Positions 48,421 to 61,387 are shown, numbered from the stretch's first letter. The stretch: 64,000 nt of DNA from Cephalopachus bancanus (GCA_027257055.1 JAPVLO010000083.1:5750001-5814000); one strand, 5' to 3'. Notes: generated by a model from the letters alone, not told the origin. Program-made: numbers and translations.

Positions 48421-51400
48421 AAATATTTTCAAGTAATGTGTCCATTGTATAAAATGATTAACAATAGTAAGCTCAATGAAAAAAAGAAAAATCTTCTAAA
48501 AATCAACCTAGAGATAATAACTGTTACTACCAAATTTGACTGCCAAGCACAACCTCACTATAAAAATATCTACAAACACACACATATATTCAGTATTTGA
48601 AGGCCATATGTATAAAATGCATTAATGAGTCAAAAAATTATGTATGTTTTATTCTATATTTTCAATTTTAGTTTTTCTCTATGAGATAACAGAAGTTATC
48701 CAAAAGTTTTTTGGATAACTTTAAAGAAATTTTTAGAAGTCCATCATATTCCCCTAGGAAATAAATAATATGCTTGATATACTGTATAGTTTTCTGATCA
48801 TTCTGAAAATACAATATACTGGTATGTTGTTTGGAAGGAATTCCTAAACTATATTCAAACATCATTAAAAATGCTTAAGGAAAAGTAACAATTGTTGTGC
48901 TTTCCAAGAAGCGACTAGTCATCTTTTTTAGTGTCCTCTGAGTTTGTAGCCCGATTCTGTAATTAGATCTGTGTCAACTGGAAAAAAGTGCATTAAGTAT
49001 GAGTAAATAAATAAGTTCTGTCAGGTATATACATCACACAGCAACTTATTCAATTACTTATTATTTCAGCTTGTTTGAGTTGGTTTGGTAATTAAAATGG
49101 CAACACACATGCAGGTTTGCTGAATAAGTATTTATAATACTTATGGAAACTCTACCTGGAAAACCAGTGGCTGCTTGGGTTATTCATCAGAAGTTTTTTA
49201 GACAAAAGCTATTCTTTTTCTGTCACCATCAGAATGACTTATGAATTTCTGCATAGTGTAGGCTCAAGGAGAAGGGATGTGTCTCATCCGTGTGACTGAG
49301 TTACGGCAGAAACCATTTTGAAAGCAATGCTGCTGCAGATATAGGAGCTGATGAAGTGAGCTGTGTGTGTAATTTTTATATCGCTGATGACTTCTCTCCT
49401 GTGCCACCAGTTACTGTTTATATCATTTTGTGATTTCATGTTCAAACAATTTACTTATTCCTCTGCTATGCAAGTTGATATATTTTGGTTTTTTTTTAAA
49501 AAGAACATTTTTGAAAACTACTTTCAATTTTGCTGTGGCTTAAGCTACCAAGCATTGCTTGTTTTACTAAATGTTCAGCACTGTTGCGGTTATATGTTAA
49601 AATGATTAACCTAAAGATGTTGCCATTAAAACATGTTGAAATGGCATTTTTTGAGGGGATATCGTATGCCTCTAATATTTACTTCAATTTTAACAGTGTG
49701 ATGGGAGTCTTTGTTTATGTAACAGAGCAGTTCACTCAAGACATTAAAATGCAATGAGGAAATTTCTACCTCTAGTAAAATTGTGGCAATGTTGTATCTT
49801 AAAATGGTTGATAAACCTTCAAAGAGAACGATATTTATAAAAATTTAAAAATCAATTCATATATAACTAAAATTGTAGCATCTCTATAAACTATATTTTC
49901 ATATGATGGACTAGACCATGTACTGTCACAGAGGTACTTGTTTGGTCCTAAACTAATCATTATCATTTATAGCCATTGTAACTAGAAAGAGTTATTGTTA
50001 GTTATTGATAGTAGATGAGTATAATTTTATATCACTACTAATTTTAGTTTATTTTTCTTGAGAGCATCTTTAACTATGAAGTAATACTTTGAAAATTTTC
50101 AGGAAACTTAAAAAAATAGAAAGGAGAGTGAAGGTGAAACTTGTGAGGTCCTAAATGATGTTATCTTCTCCATTCCTTTAAAAGGGTTGATTTTCTTCTG
50201 GTAGAGGGATAGATTACCTGCAGATTACTCTGATCCAGTTGAGAGTGGGATTTAGGCTTCCTTAGGGCTGGTTAATTTCTCATTTGTTCTTACTTCTAGG
50301 AATAATTTGCATCTAGAGTATAGCTCTTCTGCTGTTTTAGCTGGAACTCCAGAGTTTTTGAGAAAGCCTTTCTGCCTTTTGAGGCACGGACCAACATTTG
50401 TCACCCCAGCTCCATGAAACTGTCAAATATCTGCTCAGATCTTTAGCCTCCAAGGACCTCTTTTTGCTCTTTTAAAAAAATCTTTTCTCAGCATTTTGCT
50501 CATTGCATCAGAGGCTTAGGAATTAACAAATACTTAGTGCAGAAGAACAATTTTAGGTTCATATCTATGATTCTCTTTTCTCCAGAACAACAGTGTCTCA
50601 AATCCCTGCTCCAGTCTTTGCCTTTACAGCCTAGTGACATTGAGACACATGTCTTTTCTTCTTAACACAGGAAATTTGCAGATACCCTAGAGGAAATATG
50701 GCCATACTTATATATCCTTCCCTTCTCTGTTAGATTGTGATATCTCAAATTTTGAAGTTCTTAATCCATGTTTTTAATTTATGTTTTTGGGGAGTATTAG
50801 TCTGATACAAGTTTTCTATTGCAATTAAAAAAAGCCAAACTGTGATTTAATAATCAGAATACATTCTGGGTCCCTATACTGACTGTCCCTAACAAGAGAT
50901 AGGTCGATAAAACTGCCCAGTCTCTGTATAGATAGGTCATTCTTTCTAATACCCTTTTTAATTGTAGCCTTTTAGTGTGGTATTTAAGGCAGATATTCTC
51001 AGAGTGTAGAATAAAAGATTGTCAGATTGTCTAACCAAGAAAAAGTCTACATTGAAAAGACAAGAAATCCTTTGTACTTCTCCCTAGCAGAAATTAGGAT
51101 GTTCCATAACTTTGTTTACTAATGTTTGGCTCCAATGCTACTTATAAGCCCACAAGAAACAGTCAATTTTATAGATTATATTTAAACCCCTAGGTAGTGT
51201 GTCTGAGGCTCAGATGAGTATTGTTTTCACTACTTTCCCTCTAAGGCTAGATTTTTTTTGTGTGTTAATCACATAATTTTTCTTTTTTTGTCAAGAGATT
51301 TTTATTAAATTCCACAGAAATATTTATATATATTATGATGACTGCATATAACAACTAGTATTTTATGTATAACTAAACAATTTTTAAAATTCTGTGTTAT

Positions 51401-51594
51401 CTTGTATTATTCTATCTAATGTATTAGTCTATCTAATTCTATCTAATGAAAGCATCCAAATTTCTGGGGATACAAAGTAGGTAGCAGAAAGACAAAAAGA
51501 GAGGAAACAGTATGGTGTAGATAGAGTTTAAAAAATAAAGAAGAGGATAAAATAAGAATGAGAATGGTACTATTTCTCTGTATTTGCTTTTTAC
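48421..51594. other. No recognised feature; a short perfect hairpin at 48693
   Basis: AT-rich. 50190-50460 has LTR- or L1 3' UTR-like composition (GGGATTTAGGCTTCCTTAGG, GGAACTCCAGAGTTTTTGAG) but I cannot name it. The rest is unassigned. Confidence 0.4.
48693..48721. repeat. 13-bp perfect hairpin
   Basis: AAGTTATCCAAAA and TTTTGGATAACTT around a 3-base loop. Confidence 0.9.
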
Positions 51595-51790
51595 TAGGTA
51601 CTAGGATAATGCCACTGCTTGTATAAAAGTCATTTAATCTCCTGAACAACCCAATGCAATAGTTACTAATTATCATTTTTAAATAAGAGTAATCAAGATT
51701 TCATGAGCGTAAGAGATTTGCCGAAGGTCAGACATGCAGTACATAATAGAAAAGGGGCTTAATTCAAGATGCCTGTTTCAGGAATCAGTG
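51595..51790 (-). mobile_element. MIR SINE, minus strand
   Basis: TCATTTAATCTCCTGAACAA, CCCAATGCAATAGTTACTAA and GATTTGCCGAAGGTCAGACA follow the antisense MIR consensus. Confidence 0.8.
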
Positions 51791-52167
51791 AACCTAGTAA
51801 AACATAAACCATGTTGTCCAATGCATTTCCTAATTACCTAAGACCCAGAGGTAAAAGAGGGTGGTACCGTGAGAGATATGTGACAGTCATTTTCTTTTTC
51901 CACAGTTCTTCAATTCATTCTCCTGCTGACTTTCTATAAGTTATTGTGCAACTGCCTGGAAATCTCGATCAGTGTTTGGAATCTGGTTTTTCTTTTCCTA
52001 AAAAGAATATGGAAATTGAGAAAAAAATATTTCAAGAGTCTTCTTATTGAAGTGGGCCCAGAAGCCCCAACATTTAGTTTCTCTATGACTAGAGTATGCT
52101 TTCACTCCAACCTGACTGTTAACACTTGGTATTTCTGAAATAGGTCTATCAGGTCACAAATTTGACA
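51791..52167. other. No recognised feature
   Basis: Unassigned DNA before the solo LTR. Confidence 0.5.
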
Positions 52168-52173
52168 TACCAT
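52168..52173. repeat. 6-bp target-site duplication of solo LTR, left
   Basis: TACCAT, matches 53352-53357. Confidence 0.9.
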
Positions 52174-53351
52174 TGCGGGGTCCCACCCCACAAGGGTCAT
52201 GAGATATGTTGAAGGAGAGACAGATAGGTGACGACGACGATCATATACCGGACACCTGCTTCTTGAACAGATGACAATTTAATGCTAGTTAATACAGAGC
52301 TTTTATACCATTTGTGAAGGGGCAAGACAAAGAAAACTCTTTCACGTACATATCTTTTAAAAGTTACCAGCTAGTGGTCTTAGTAGCAAACAAACCAAGA
52401 TTCCCAGTGGCTTTAGTAGCAAATAAGCCAGGAATCTCATAGGCATTAGACAAGTCCTATTCATAAAGCCAACAATGACACTCTCAGTCCAATGTCCCAA
52501 ATTACAAATGTTTCAAGAAAGTTTCTTTAAGTGTATATTTCTTTATGTGTCAGGAATATTCTCATCTTAGGCTCTTGTGTTCTTCAGAGTCCTGTGATCG
52601 CCTTCCTTGTCCAGATGTCCTCGTTACTTTTCTCTTATCTTGCAGTGCTTGTTTCTAAAGAGAACTCAAAAGAAGCTTTTAGTAATGTTTCCCAGGCCCT
52701 CAAGGTTACTTTCTGTTTTAGCTGATCTGTCATAAAAGTGTCTAATTATTATATTACGAGTTCAGTGAAAACCTACACTATAAATGTTAACTTAGAGTTT
52801 TAACTATAGAATTAAGTAAAAACCCTAACATTAATCTTTATCCTAAGTCAGTGTAAACAGTGTTATAAGTCACCTACATAACTCCTAGATAAGTGTTAGA
52901 ACTTATAATGAATTCATAATGAACTCATTATAAACTTGTGCTTCTAAAAATCCTTATGTCTAAACACTAAACTGCATAGTTCTAAATAAAATAAGGAGTG
53001 GATATACTCATATCATTTATTACGTAAGCAATGTCTAGTAACTTATAACCAAGTGAAATAAAGCATTTTTGATGTGCTTCAGAGTTTAACCCTTGCATAT
53101 GTTAGAAAAGGCCAAGTGGCATAGTGGGAAAAATGGAAAAATAAACCATGATGTTTCCAGGTTAGCTGTGAGCACTTCACATAAACATGCCATTTTCTTC
53201 TTCCACGACTGCACAGAATTCTTCGGCGGTATCAAACAGCAAAGGTGAAGGACAGAAGGGCCTCAGCTTCCTGGGCTCACCCTGCGGCCCGGGGTCTTCG
53301 GCCCACCCGGACCCTGTCAATCAGGTGGACCTCCAAGGCTGGCTCCCAACA
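52174..53351 (-). mobile_element. Solo LTR of a class II (ERVK-like) endogenous retrovirus
   Basis: 1178 bp between perfect 6-bp duplications TACCAT (52168-52173 and 53352-53357); a 6-bp duplication is the class II signature. On the minus strand it starts TGTTGGGAGCC and ends GGGACCCCGCA, so it has TG...CA ends. Near the 3' side the minus strand carries TATAAAA (plus complement 52301-52307) and ATTAAA (52278-52283), then about 100 bp of U5. The first 170 bp of U3 is GC-rich. No gag, pol or env sequence lies beside it, so it is a recombined solo LTR. Confidence 0.9.
52299..52309 (-). promoter_or_regulatory. LTR TATA box
   Basis: Minus-strand GGTATAAAAGC, placed where the U3 promoter of the solo LTR should be. 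An ATTAAA poly-A signal follows about 20 bases downstream, implying a short R region. Confidence 0.72.
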
Positions 53352-53357
53352 TACCAT
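53352..53357. repeat. 6-bp target-site duplication of solo LTR, right
   Basis: TACCAT, matches 52168-52173. Confidence 0.9.
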
Positions 53358-54784
53358 ATACTCTTTTAGGGAATCTGATGCTTCTTCAAGGTGTCTACTC
53401 TAAAGGTGGAAAAAATTATTTATTTAGTAAAGAAGATAATTGAGTTTATATCGCTCTATACCTTGTGTAAATTACACCATTTCTTACAACTCCCTGATTG
53501 GCATCCGGTCCAATTCTACAACTCAGAGCTTCCAGCTATGTTAGCAACTCATACAAATATATGTCCAGAGATTCAGCATAATGTTCTGAGACTTCCTGCC
53601 ACACTATTGTCACTCACTACTACTTTCCTTTCTCCACAGATAACTGACCACGTGCTATCTGTATGGAGAGTGTCCTGCAGCAATGACCCGCAGTTACACC
53701 TGCAAAATAAGTTATACTTTCAAGAGCAAATGCAGTAGAGATAAAAGTAAGGTGCCTCTATATTTTGGTTTCTGTCTGGCAACTAAGCAGCCAAATAGAT
53801 GATCATTGAATAAAATGTGGTTTACAACGTTGATAACTCTTTGAAATATTAAGTGGGAAAAACTTATTCTATTTCCCAATTCTAGGTCTTTTAGTTTTAC
53901 CCAAAATAATTTTTTATCAAGAATACTGTGATACACATGAATGGCACCAGTAGACCCATTGCACTTCTTGCCTTTGCTTGACCTATAGGGCAACTGTATA
54001 TGACCAACATGCTGACCAGGACCATCTTTTGTAGTAAACTTTGCACAAAGTTCAACCCCTCACAATCAAAGTTTTCTTGTACATCTACCATCCATCTGTA
54101 AAGCTGAACAAAATCTGAAATATACATACACATTCTATAATATGCTATCAGTTAAGAGATGATGTTATCCTTTTTTCACACTCAGAAGAGTTTGTTGTGA
54201 AAATCTAGCTAGTGTGTCTTCTATACATGCTTAGATTCTGCTCTTTCCATAAATATATACTGCTTGAGAGTTATGACTGCTTCACATAAATATGGTCTAA
54301 AAATTCCTACAATCAAAGGCACACATGACTGATCATATTATCTGCATAATCCTCAATCAGAGGCAAAGTCAAGTCTTTATCAATGTGGTGAGGTCGTGTT
54401 TAATGGAGTACATCCTTTGTTGCTTGTAGAGTCATTTGCTCTTAGTGATTGTTTTCACAGAATACCAAGCAAGGCCAGATGTCCAACGAGGCAGCTTGGC
54501 TTACCCTATGTCCTGAACATACCACAATTTTCACAATACTTTTTAGAGGGTAGTGAAAGGGGGCCTAAAAGTTAGTGATATAATTTTTCTATATGCAGTT
54601 TTTAAGCAGACTTGACAACAAGCCAAGCAGTTAAAACAACCAAGCACCTTGCCATAAGTGTCATCATGAAGAAACACTGCAGACTTGCTAACAAAAAAAG
54701 CAACACAAACCTGATTCTCCTTTACTGGGAACATTAAGCCTAGAAAAAATAAAGTGTAGACAACTTGGGGAAGATCAAATTTGG
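53358..54784. other. Unassigned, moderately complex sequence with broken frames
   Basis: Less AT-rich than average. Several frames occur: 53391-53738 plus (115 codons), 53712-53993 minus and 53897-54133 minus. None resembles a family I know. The minus strand could hold a decayed transposase or processed pseudogene. Confidence 0.35.
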
Positions 54785-55212
54785 GACCCCACTTTTTATC
54801 CCTCCTTGTATCTGTATCTTTGCCATGTGACTTTGCAAATCCTAGCACTAGATGTACTTTTCTTGATGCCGAGCTTGACCAAGTAACTAGGTTTGGCAAT
54901 GACTGTTAGCAAGATGTAACTCAAGATTGAAATGTATTTATGTGGTTGATATTGCCATTTTGTGTTCTGTTCATCGTGAGAACAACTGACCCCAGGAAGC
55001 AAATTGGTCTTGGAAGAATGAGAGAAATTTAGAACAGACTCAACCATACAAGCGGCTGGGAACTAAATCTAGTTAAGCCTTGCAAGTAAAAGCAGAGACA
55101 CCCCAACTGATTTGCAGACACATTAATAAGAATAAATAATTGTTATTTTAAGTCACTGAGTTTTAGTATGTTATAGTATACAGCTTTACTATGGACATAG
55201 CTAACCCTTACA
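54785..55212 (+). mobile_element. MLT1-type LTR (ERVL-MaLR), plus strand
   Basis: TTGTATCTGTATCTTTGCCA, TGGGAACTAAATCTAGTTAA, AAATAATTGTTATTTTAAGT and CACTGAGTTTTAGTATGTTA fit the 3' half of a MaLR LTR. A 118-codon minus frame (54543-54899) overlaps it and is probably spurious. Confidence 0.55.
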
Positions 55213-56628
55213 AATGCTGCTACCTGAAAAATAGGTACTATCGCAAGGACAACCTAAAATATGATTTTGATCAAGGCTATATATGTAATAATTATATACT
55301 ATATAATTATAGATAAGTACTATAATTGGCCAGAAAACCAGTGAGAAAAGTATTATGGGACATTAGAAAAATTGTTACCTATAGAATGGAGTATTGAAAC
55401 ATGTAATAAAATCACTGCCTGCATCTGGATGTTATGTACATGATAAACATATAGAGGTACTACAATAAAAAGATAAAATCTTTTTTAAAAATAGCCAATT
55501 TGCAAGTAGTATTTGTAAGTAGCAAAGACTGTTCAAAATTTCAGAGTTGCTAAATGAAACTGTTTTTCACCAAATTAAAGGTGTAACCATTAACACACAG
55601 CCTCAGGGAAAAGGCTTAATTTAGAGGGTTACCGTCAAAAGTCACCTCAGGATAAAGATTCAATAAAGGTTGTTGTCATGGAAACTTTTGTTAAAATTCT
55701 AAAATAATTAGCATACCTTGTATATCACACCTCTAAAATAACTAACATGCTGTTTAACAGAAGAAAAGTGATGCTAGAATGATTAAAGTAGCATTTTTAC
55801 CAAAATATGATATGTCCAAAATACATATAATTGAATCTAGGGAGAGAAACTTTTGGGAAGAATTACGGACATTAATTTTGGCAAATAAATTTGATCCCAA
55901 AATACACAGAAAACTCATTATCTTGTAAAATAAAGTTGTGTTAGCAAAAAGCACTGCCACTAGATGAGATCGAGGGTTCTATTAAAGACTTCTTGGTCTC
56001 CAAACTTCTATGAGTAGTTAACAGGTTTCCAAAAAAAGATGTATTCTCCATGTCCTTCCTTGTAATTGGCCAAGGAGGATGACTAAAAAGGAATGAACTC
56101 TCAGAAGACAGAGATGAACGATAATCTATGTACCTATTCTCAAATCTTAAGTCAAGATAAATTTTCTACCCCAGTTAATGCCAAGTGGGATTTCAGAATT
56201 GCTATGGTTAAGTGACTACTAAGTCCTTCCCATTCTCCTCCTTTTGAATGGGACAATTTATTGTAGTTATGCTGTCTCTCTTCCACCATTATATCACAAA
56301 TTATTTGACTTTTTTTGTTCCTAAATCTCCAGATCAAGAGATACTGCATCTAGAGTTCATCCAGATTATTAGATCCTGGACTTTGAGCTTGATGTCATGA
56401 CTGAATGAAACTTTTACAAGTCTTATGATGAGGAAAGGGAATAGAATTAGATGCTTGCAGGAAGACATGATCTTAACCTCTAAATACAAAATTAAGAATG
56501 AAATCATAGTATAGTGGTCAAGAGCATATTCAAAAGCTAAAACAGGATTATAATCACTTACTAACTTTTGGTTGTACTTTATATTTGAAATGGCAATAAT
56601 GACATGTAAGTAATCTTGTTATAATGTG
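55213..56628. other. No recognised feature
   Basis: AT-rich, unassigned. Confidence 0.5.
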
Positions 56629-56630
56629 TA

Positions 56631-57185
56631 TGAGGGAGGACCCAAAAAACTTGGAGTTCATTTATTCAAAATTGTGTATTCATTCTTATATGCTTAAACT
56701 TTAGTTGCCTTCAAAGTACTCTCTGTTTGATGCAATATTCCTATTGAGACACTTTTTCCACTACTCAAAACAGTTTTTGAATTCATCAATTGTGATGCCT
56801 TTTAGTGGTTCTACTGTTTTTTTGTTTTCCTTTGAGAAATTTTTTTCATCCAGGAAAACAAACAAGCAAAAAAGTGGCTTGGAGTGAGATCAGGTGAATA
56901 GGGAGGGTGGGGCACAGGGGTCATGCCATTTTTGGTCAAATGCTACTGAACACTCAGCACAGTGTGGGTGGGTGCATTTGTAAATGCATCTATTATGAAA
57001 TGGGCAATGCACTGAAAGAATCTCCAGAAAAATTTACTGAAACCTAATGCAGCCTCTCACAATGCTAACTGTAACACCGATGTCGACGAGTTTCTAGAAC
57101 ACATACCTAGTGGGGGAAGCCTGCACTACTAGGGACCCGCCTTCCAAAAATTAAGCTTTTCGGTGGGGGGGGATGGAGCCCTCAA
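56631..57185 (-). mobile_element. Mariner element with internal deletion (copy 2)
   Basis: TA at 56629-56630 and 57186-57187 flanks ends TGAGGGAGGACCCAAAAAAC and, inverted, TTGAGGGCTCCATCCCCCC. About 555 bp. On the minus strand a frame reads TKNGMTPVPHPPYSPDL, the hallmark region just before the last catalytic Asp of mariner transposases, which identifies the family. Frames around it are broken. It aligns along its length with copy 1 at 44538 once the Alu there is removed. Confidence 0.88.
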
Positions 57186-57187
57186 TA

Positions 57188-57906
57188 TAGTGTATAATAT
57201 GCAAAACTCCAATACAGGATTGGCACACTAATGATTCAGTATATTGTGGCCCATATTATGCTTGACTGAGTTACTGGTTTTAATTTATTTCATACTTACC
57301 TTTGTCATAGTAAATGAACTGTATTTTCATTGATCTGATAAGTATCATGATGACACACAGGGTTTTAAAAGCTAATAAAATTTCCCAACTATAATTTTGT
57401 TCTTATGCCCATTTCTATCATTAACACAAAAATTCAGGCTGTTAGACTGTCCTATATTTGAAGACATAATACTCTATTTGTACAGATATGCTAGCAATAT
57501 CTGTTAATTTCAATAGGAAATTCTGAAAATTAAACTTTTGTGTTACCAATTACAGGAAAAGCATATTATTAATTGCAAAGAGAAGCTATATTTTATAAAA
57601 TGACTTCAGCCAGATTTTCCTCTTTAAAATGTTTTCTGAAAATATCCATTATTTAAGAATTTTCATTTGCTAAGCAGGTACAGTACTTAGTTTTGCAACA
57701 GTTATTTTGGTTTTCTATTTTTAATTTTTGGAAATAACCACTCAACCATTTTTTTGTTTTTGTATAACAAATGCTGTAACAGCACTTATTATAATGTCCT
57801 ATTAATCACTATATTGTAGTTATTACAATGTCAGTCCCATTTAGCCAGTATTTCTTTCAAAAACATGTCACAAGTTTTAAGTGGTGCCTGCTCCTTTCTT
57901 TTGACA
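57188..57906. other. No recognised feature
   Basis: AT-rich, unassigned. Confidence 0.5.
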
Positions 57907-57949
<43 letters not shown>

Positions 57950-57969
57950 CCACACACCCACACACACAC
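57907..57969. repeat. (CA)n microsatellite
   Basis: About 20 uninterrupted CA units followed by interrupted CA/CCA units. Likely polymorphic. Confidence 0.97.
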
Positions 57970-60482
57970 TCAAGATGTAGAAGAGCAAGTCCATATCATA
58001 AACTCTGATTATATATCATGTGAAACTGTTGTTATGTACTTTTTCAGGTAAAAAACAAATTTGTGGTTGCATTTGTTACTAAAAGAAGCAAAAATATATA
58101 TTAGCATGTTAACATTGTTGACAATTACGACACACACAAGAGCCTTGCACTGAACTATCTCTTTCTGAGACCCATGTTCATAGTGTTTGGAAGTCCTGTG
58201 GTTTGGGGAGGCCTGTTGTCAAGTATTCCTATTCAGACTATGGCAAAAGGAGGCCTTGCATTCCTGTGTGTTGAGAATGGGTAGGCAACTGGGCTTGTAC
58301 CAAATTCCCTCTTGCAGATTCATGTGTAAGGAGACTTGCACAGGATGGTAAGGGCAAGCAATGTTCCATAAAAATGTTTGTCTGGCAGTAGGTACGGGGA
58401 CGCATAAGCACTAGCTTCTTGGAAAGAGTGGTTGCGGGTTTCATCTTAGATCTTATCTAGAATCATTTTTGCTAAAGCGAGAAGTGTTAACTGTTAGGAT
58501 AACAGTAGCCATTGGCCCACTTGCTGCTTTTTCAGTCTGAGGTAACCATGGAAAATATCTCCCAGCCCGAACTCTTCCTACAAAGATACAAAGTATCTTT
58601 GACCCTTGTATCATATAAATAGCAATGGCTTATTTTGCTTCTATTCATCATTAATTATATCCTCTATACAGTTGATAGAATAAACCACAGTAAATGCAGT
58701 TTTTAAATATAATCCATGTTGTTTATAGAAAGTACATGTACACTTTGGGCATTTTTTTCCTTTTCTTTCATATAAGGCCTCTGGTATCTTATTTGTATTT
58801 TTATTTATTGTAAGAACTGCTGTTCATATTTTGATATATTATTATAGTTAACTACCAGCTATTTCTCTTCCCCTTTCCTTAGGCCCATCACCACCCAAAG
58901 AATTTCTGTCACCATTAGTACAATTGTAGCATATGGTACATATAAATCATTTCACACCTCTCTTTAAACTTGCTTGTGACAAAGCTTTACTCAGGGGTGG
59001 GAAAATGAAATGAAAAATCCTTAGTTCAAAAACAGTCAACTCTTAAGCAATTATTCAACCAGTAAATTCTAGAATGTATGAAGCCTTGGGTTAGTGGGAA
59101 AATGAGCTGTTTTAGAGATCTGACTTCACATAAATCGCCCTATCTGAGCCCCCTATTTTTTTTTTTAAGGGAACAGGTTGTCAGTTGGACCTCCAGAGGC
59201 AACCTAGTAGGCAAACAGCATGAGGTTTCAATAACATATGAGTTAATTAACAAGGTCTAACTAGTTAAGGGGAGTGTTGAATTTAAAGTCATTTGATATG
59301 ATAAGACTTTCAAACATTATTTGGTGCATTAATTCAAATATATGCAAATTGGCATGGCCCAGTGGTTCAGGCATGAAAAAGGGTGAGAGCAGATAGGAAT
59401 AAAATTAAACTTTAGGAAGGTATTAAAATAAAAATATACTTACAATGTGAAATTGAGGAATGATATTAGAGAATTCTTCAGCCTATTAAAACTCACTACA
59501 TTTAGTATATGAAACCACTAAACGTGGTAGATTGGTAAATATGCAAGCAGACATATACTTAAAATTAGAAATTATCATCTTTTTTCAGGCATTAAACTTG
59601 AATCTACCATACAGATCACTCTTGTAACACTGCCAACACTAGATCATATTTATTCTTAAAGAATTTAAAATAGCATTGCTTTCTATTAATTATGACTAAG
59701 TATTTTTGCTCTATAACTGGATGGGTATTTTAGATTCATTATACTAATACCTACATGTTTATTTCTGCTGCCTGTTCATTGATAATTCAGATTCAGTTCA
59801 GAGTAGGAACCATGGGGGAAAAAAGCAAACTTTTACTCAGAGTAATAAGCAGTATTGAAATCAAGCTTAACAACTGAATTTGAATACCATTAAAAGCATT
59901 TCCTGCAAGGCACTTAAAAAATGTAATCTTTGGTGCATTTATGAGGTAACATGCATTTTTTTGACTGCAGTTAGTAAATTAAAACTAAAATAAAATTAAA
60001 GCACAGCCTGTTTCTACCATGTTGTAAATGAAAGTTATTGTAATTAAACATCAGATATGAATCAGTTAATTCTACCTTAGCCTAAGCTCTGATATTTAAG
60101 AGAGCAGCAGATGTTACCCTTTCTAGTATCCTATTAATATACCAGGTCAGTTTTTTTAAACTATTGTCCCTAGGGCAAAGAATAAAGGCATATTTTCCTT
60201 TCTGTTCCTTAAGCAAACCCACTTGCTCCCTGAAGCACAAGATTTAATTATCCTTATTGCATTATATTTGCTTGAATAGCTACAGAAGTTATTAATGGGC
60301 ATAACATTTTCTGATCTTTTTTATGAAATTCAACTATGATAGTTATGCTGATTTAATTACCTCTAGCACATTAATTAGTCTAGCAGTAAGAATTAAGGAC
60401 TTAGGACTTAAAACAAAATTTAATTTATGTTTATTGATCATTATGATGTATGAGAGTTAGACGTAGAAATCAAGTATGCATA
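57970..60482. other. No recognised feature; GC-richer patch 58130-58560
   Basis: The patch has a 68-codon minus frame (58238-58444) of unknown nature. A T-run lies at about 59156-59166. The rest is AT-rich and unassigned. Confidence 0.4.
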
Positions 60483-60484
60483 TA

Positions 60485-60512
60485 TGAGGCCTGACAATTA
60501 AGTTCGTGAATT
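60485..60512. repeat. Mariner terminal inverted repeat, left
   Basis: TGAGGCCTGACAATTAAGTT and following bases pair with 61388-61415 at 26 of 28 positions. Confidence 0.92.
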
Positions 60513-60669
60513 CATCCTAGAAAAAGTACTACACACCTCATTGCTGAATATCATTATGGTCACCTTCCAAGGGCTCTCCTTGGGAAACTATGCACCAATA
60601 CCAGTGCCTAGTCTACCCATCAAAGCAATTTTGGAACTTTCTTTTCTGGAATGACCATTGGAGCTGTCT

Positions 60670-60876
60670 TTATATTACCCCTGATGTCCTAAATGTCATA
60701 AAAATGTTTTCCTTTATCTTTGGGCAAAGAAAAATGTCACTGGAGGCCAGATCAGGTGAATAGGGAGGCTGTTCCAATACAGTTATTTGTTTACTGGCTA
60801 AAACCTCTCTCATAGACAGTGCTGTATGAGCTGGTACATTGTCGTGATGCAAGAGCTCTTTCGGACCATTTTGCAC
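60670..60876 (-). pseudogene. Mariner transposase, C-terminal catalytic fragment
   Basis: HHDNVPAHTA supplies the second catalytic Asp and PPYSPDLASSD the third. I count 34 residues between them, the DD34D spacing of mariner. The preceding segment with the first Asp is missing and the frame ends early, so the enzyme would be dead. Same strand and element as the fragment at 61070. Confidence 0.93.
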
Positions 60877-61069
60877 ATACCTTTCTCATGTCAAGATTTT
60901 CAGTTAAGATTTTCCTGTTTCTCTATCAAAGTTTATTTAGGCTGCTATGCTTCTCACAATCAGTTGATGATTCTGACACACCATGTGACAAATCTTTGCA
61001 ATGTTTTTGTCAGTTCTGCTTGTTACTAGCCCTCCTGTCCTTTCTTCATCAGTGGTGCTTTCTCTCCCC

Positions 61070-61315
61070 TCAGAAACGTTTATTCAATTTGTAAACTGAC
61101 ATTTTCTTTATGGCCTTATTCTCATAAACTTGGACTAACATGTCCCTGATTTCACTTTCACTCTTGCCAAGTTTAACAAGAAATCTAATGTTTGTTCCTT
61201 GCTCTATTTCAACTCTGACAGTCTCACAACAGCACATAAAAACCTGCAACAATAACAATGAGTGCCATTCAGCAAGATACCACCACACATTGACATGAAC
61301 ATAGTTGCAAGACAC
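61070..61315 (-). pseudogene. Mariner transposase, N-terminal fragment
   Basis: The frame contains EQGTNIRFLVKLGKSESEI followed by RDMLVQVY and VYKLNKRF, the helix-turn-helix start of a mariner transposase, which binds the inverted ends. It stops near residue 50 of the usual 345-residue protein. The ATG-side 25 codons or so are atypical. It faces away from the right inverted repeat, as expected for the 5' end of the gene. Not functional. Confidence 0.88.
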
Positions 61316-61387
61316 ACTGATATACCAAGGTTATGAAACCTTACCGAATTGTTTGAACAGTGCTGCCAACATAAGCAGGCAGTGGCA

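Noticed and set aside
52174..53351. A complete provirus
   Set aside because: Only one LTR is present and the 6-bp duplications abut it directly, so the internal genes are gone.
54543..54899. A 118-codon minus-strand frame as a gene
   Set aside because: No recognised domain, it overlaps an LTR-like repeat, and no splice or promoter context is visible.
57907..57969. CA repeat as a CRISPR-like or functional array
   Set aside because: It is a simple dinucleotide microsatellite without spacers.
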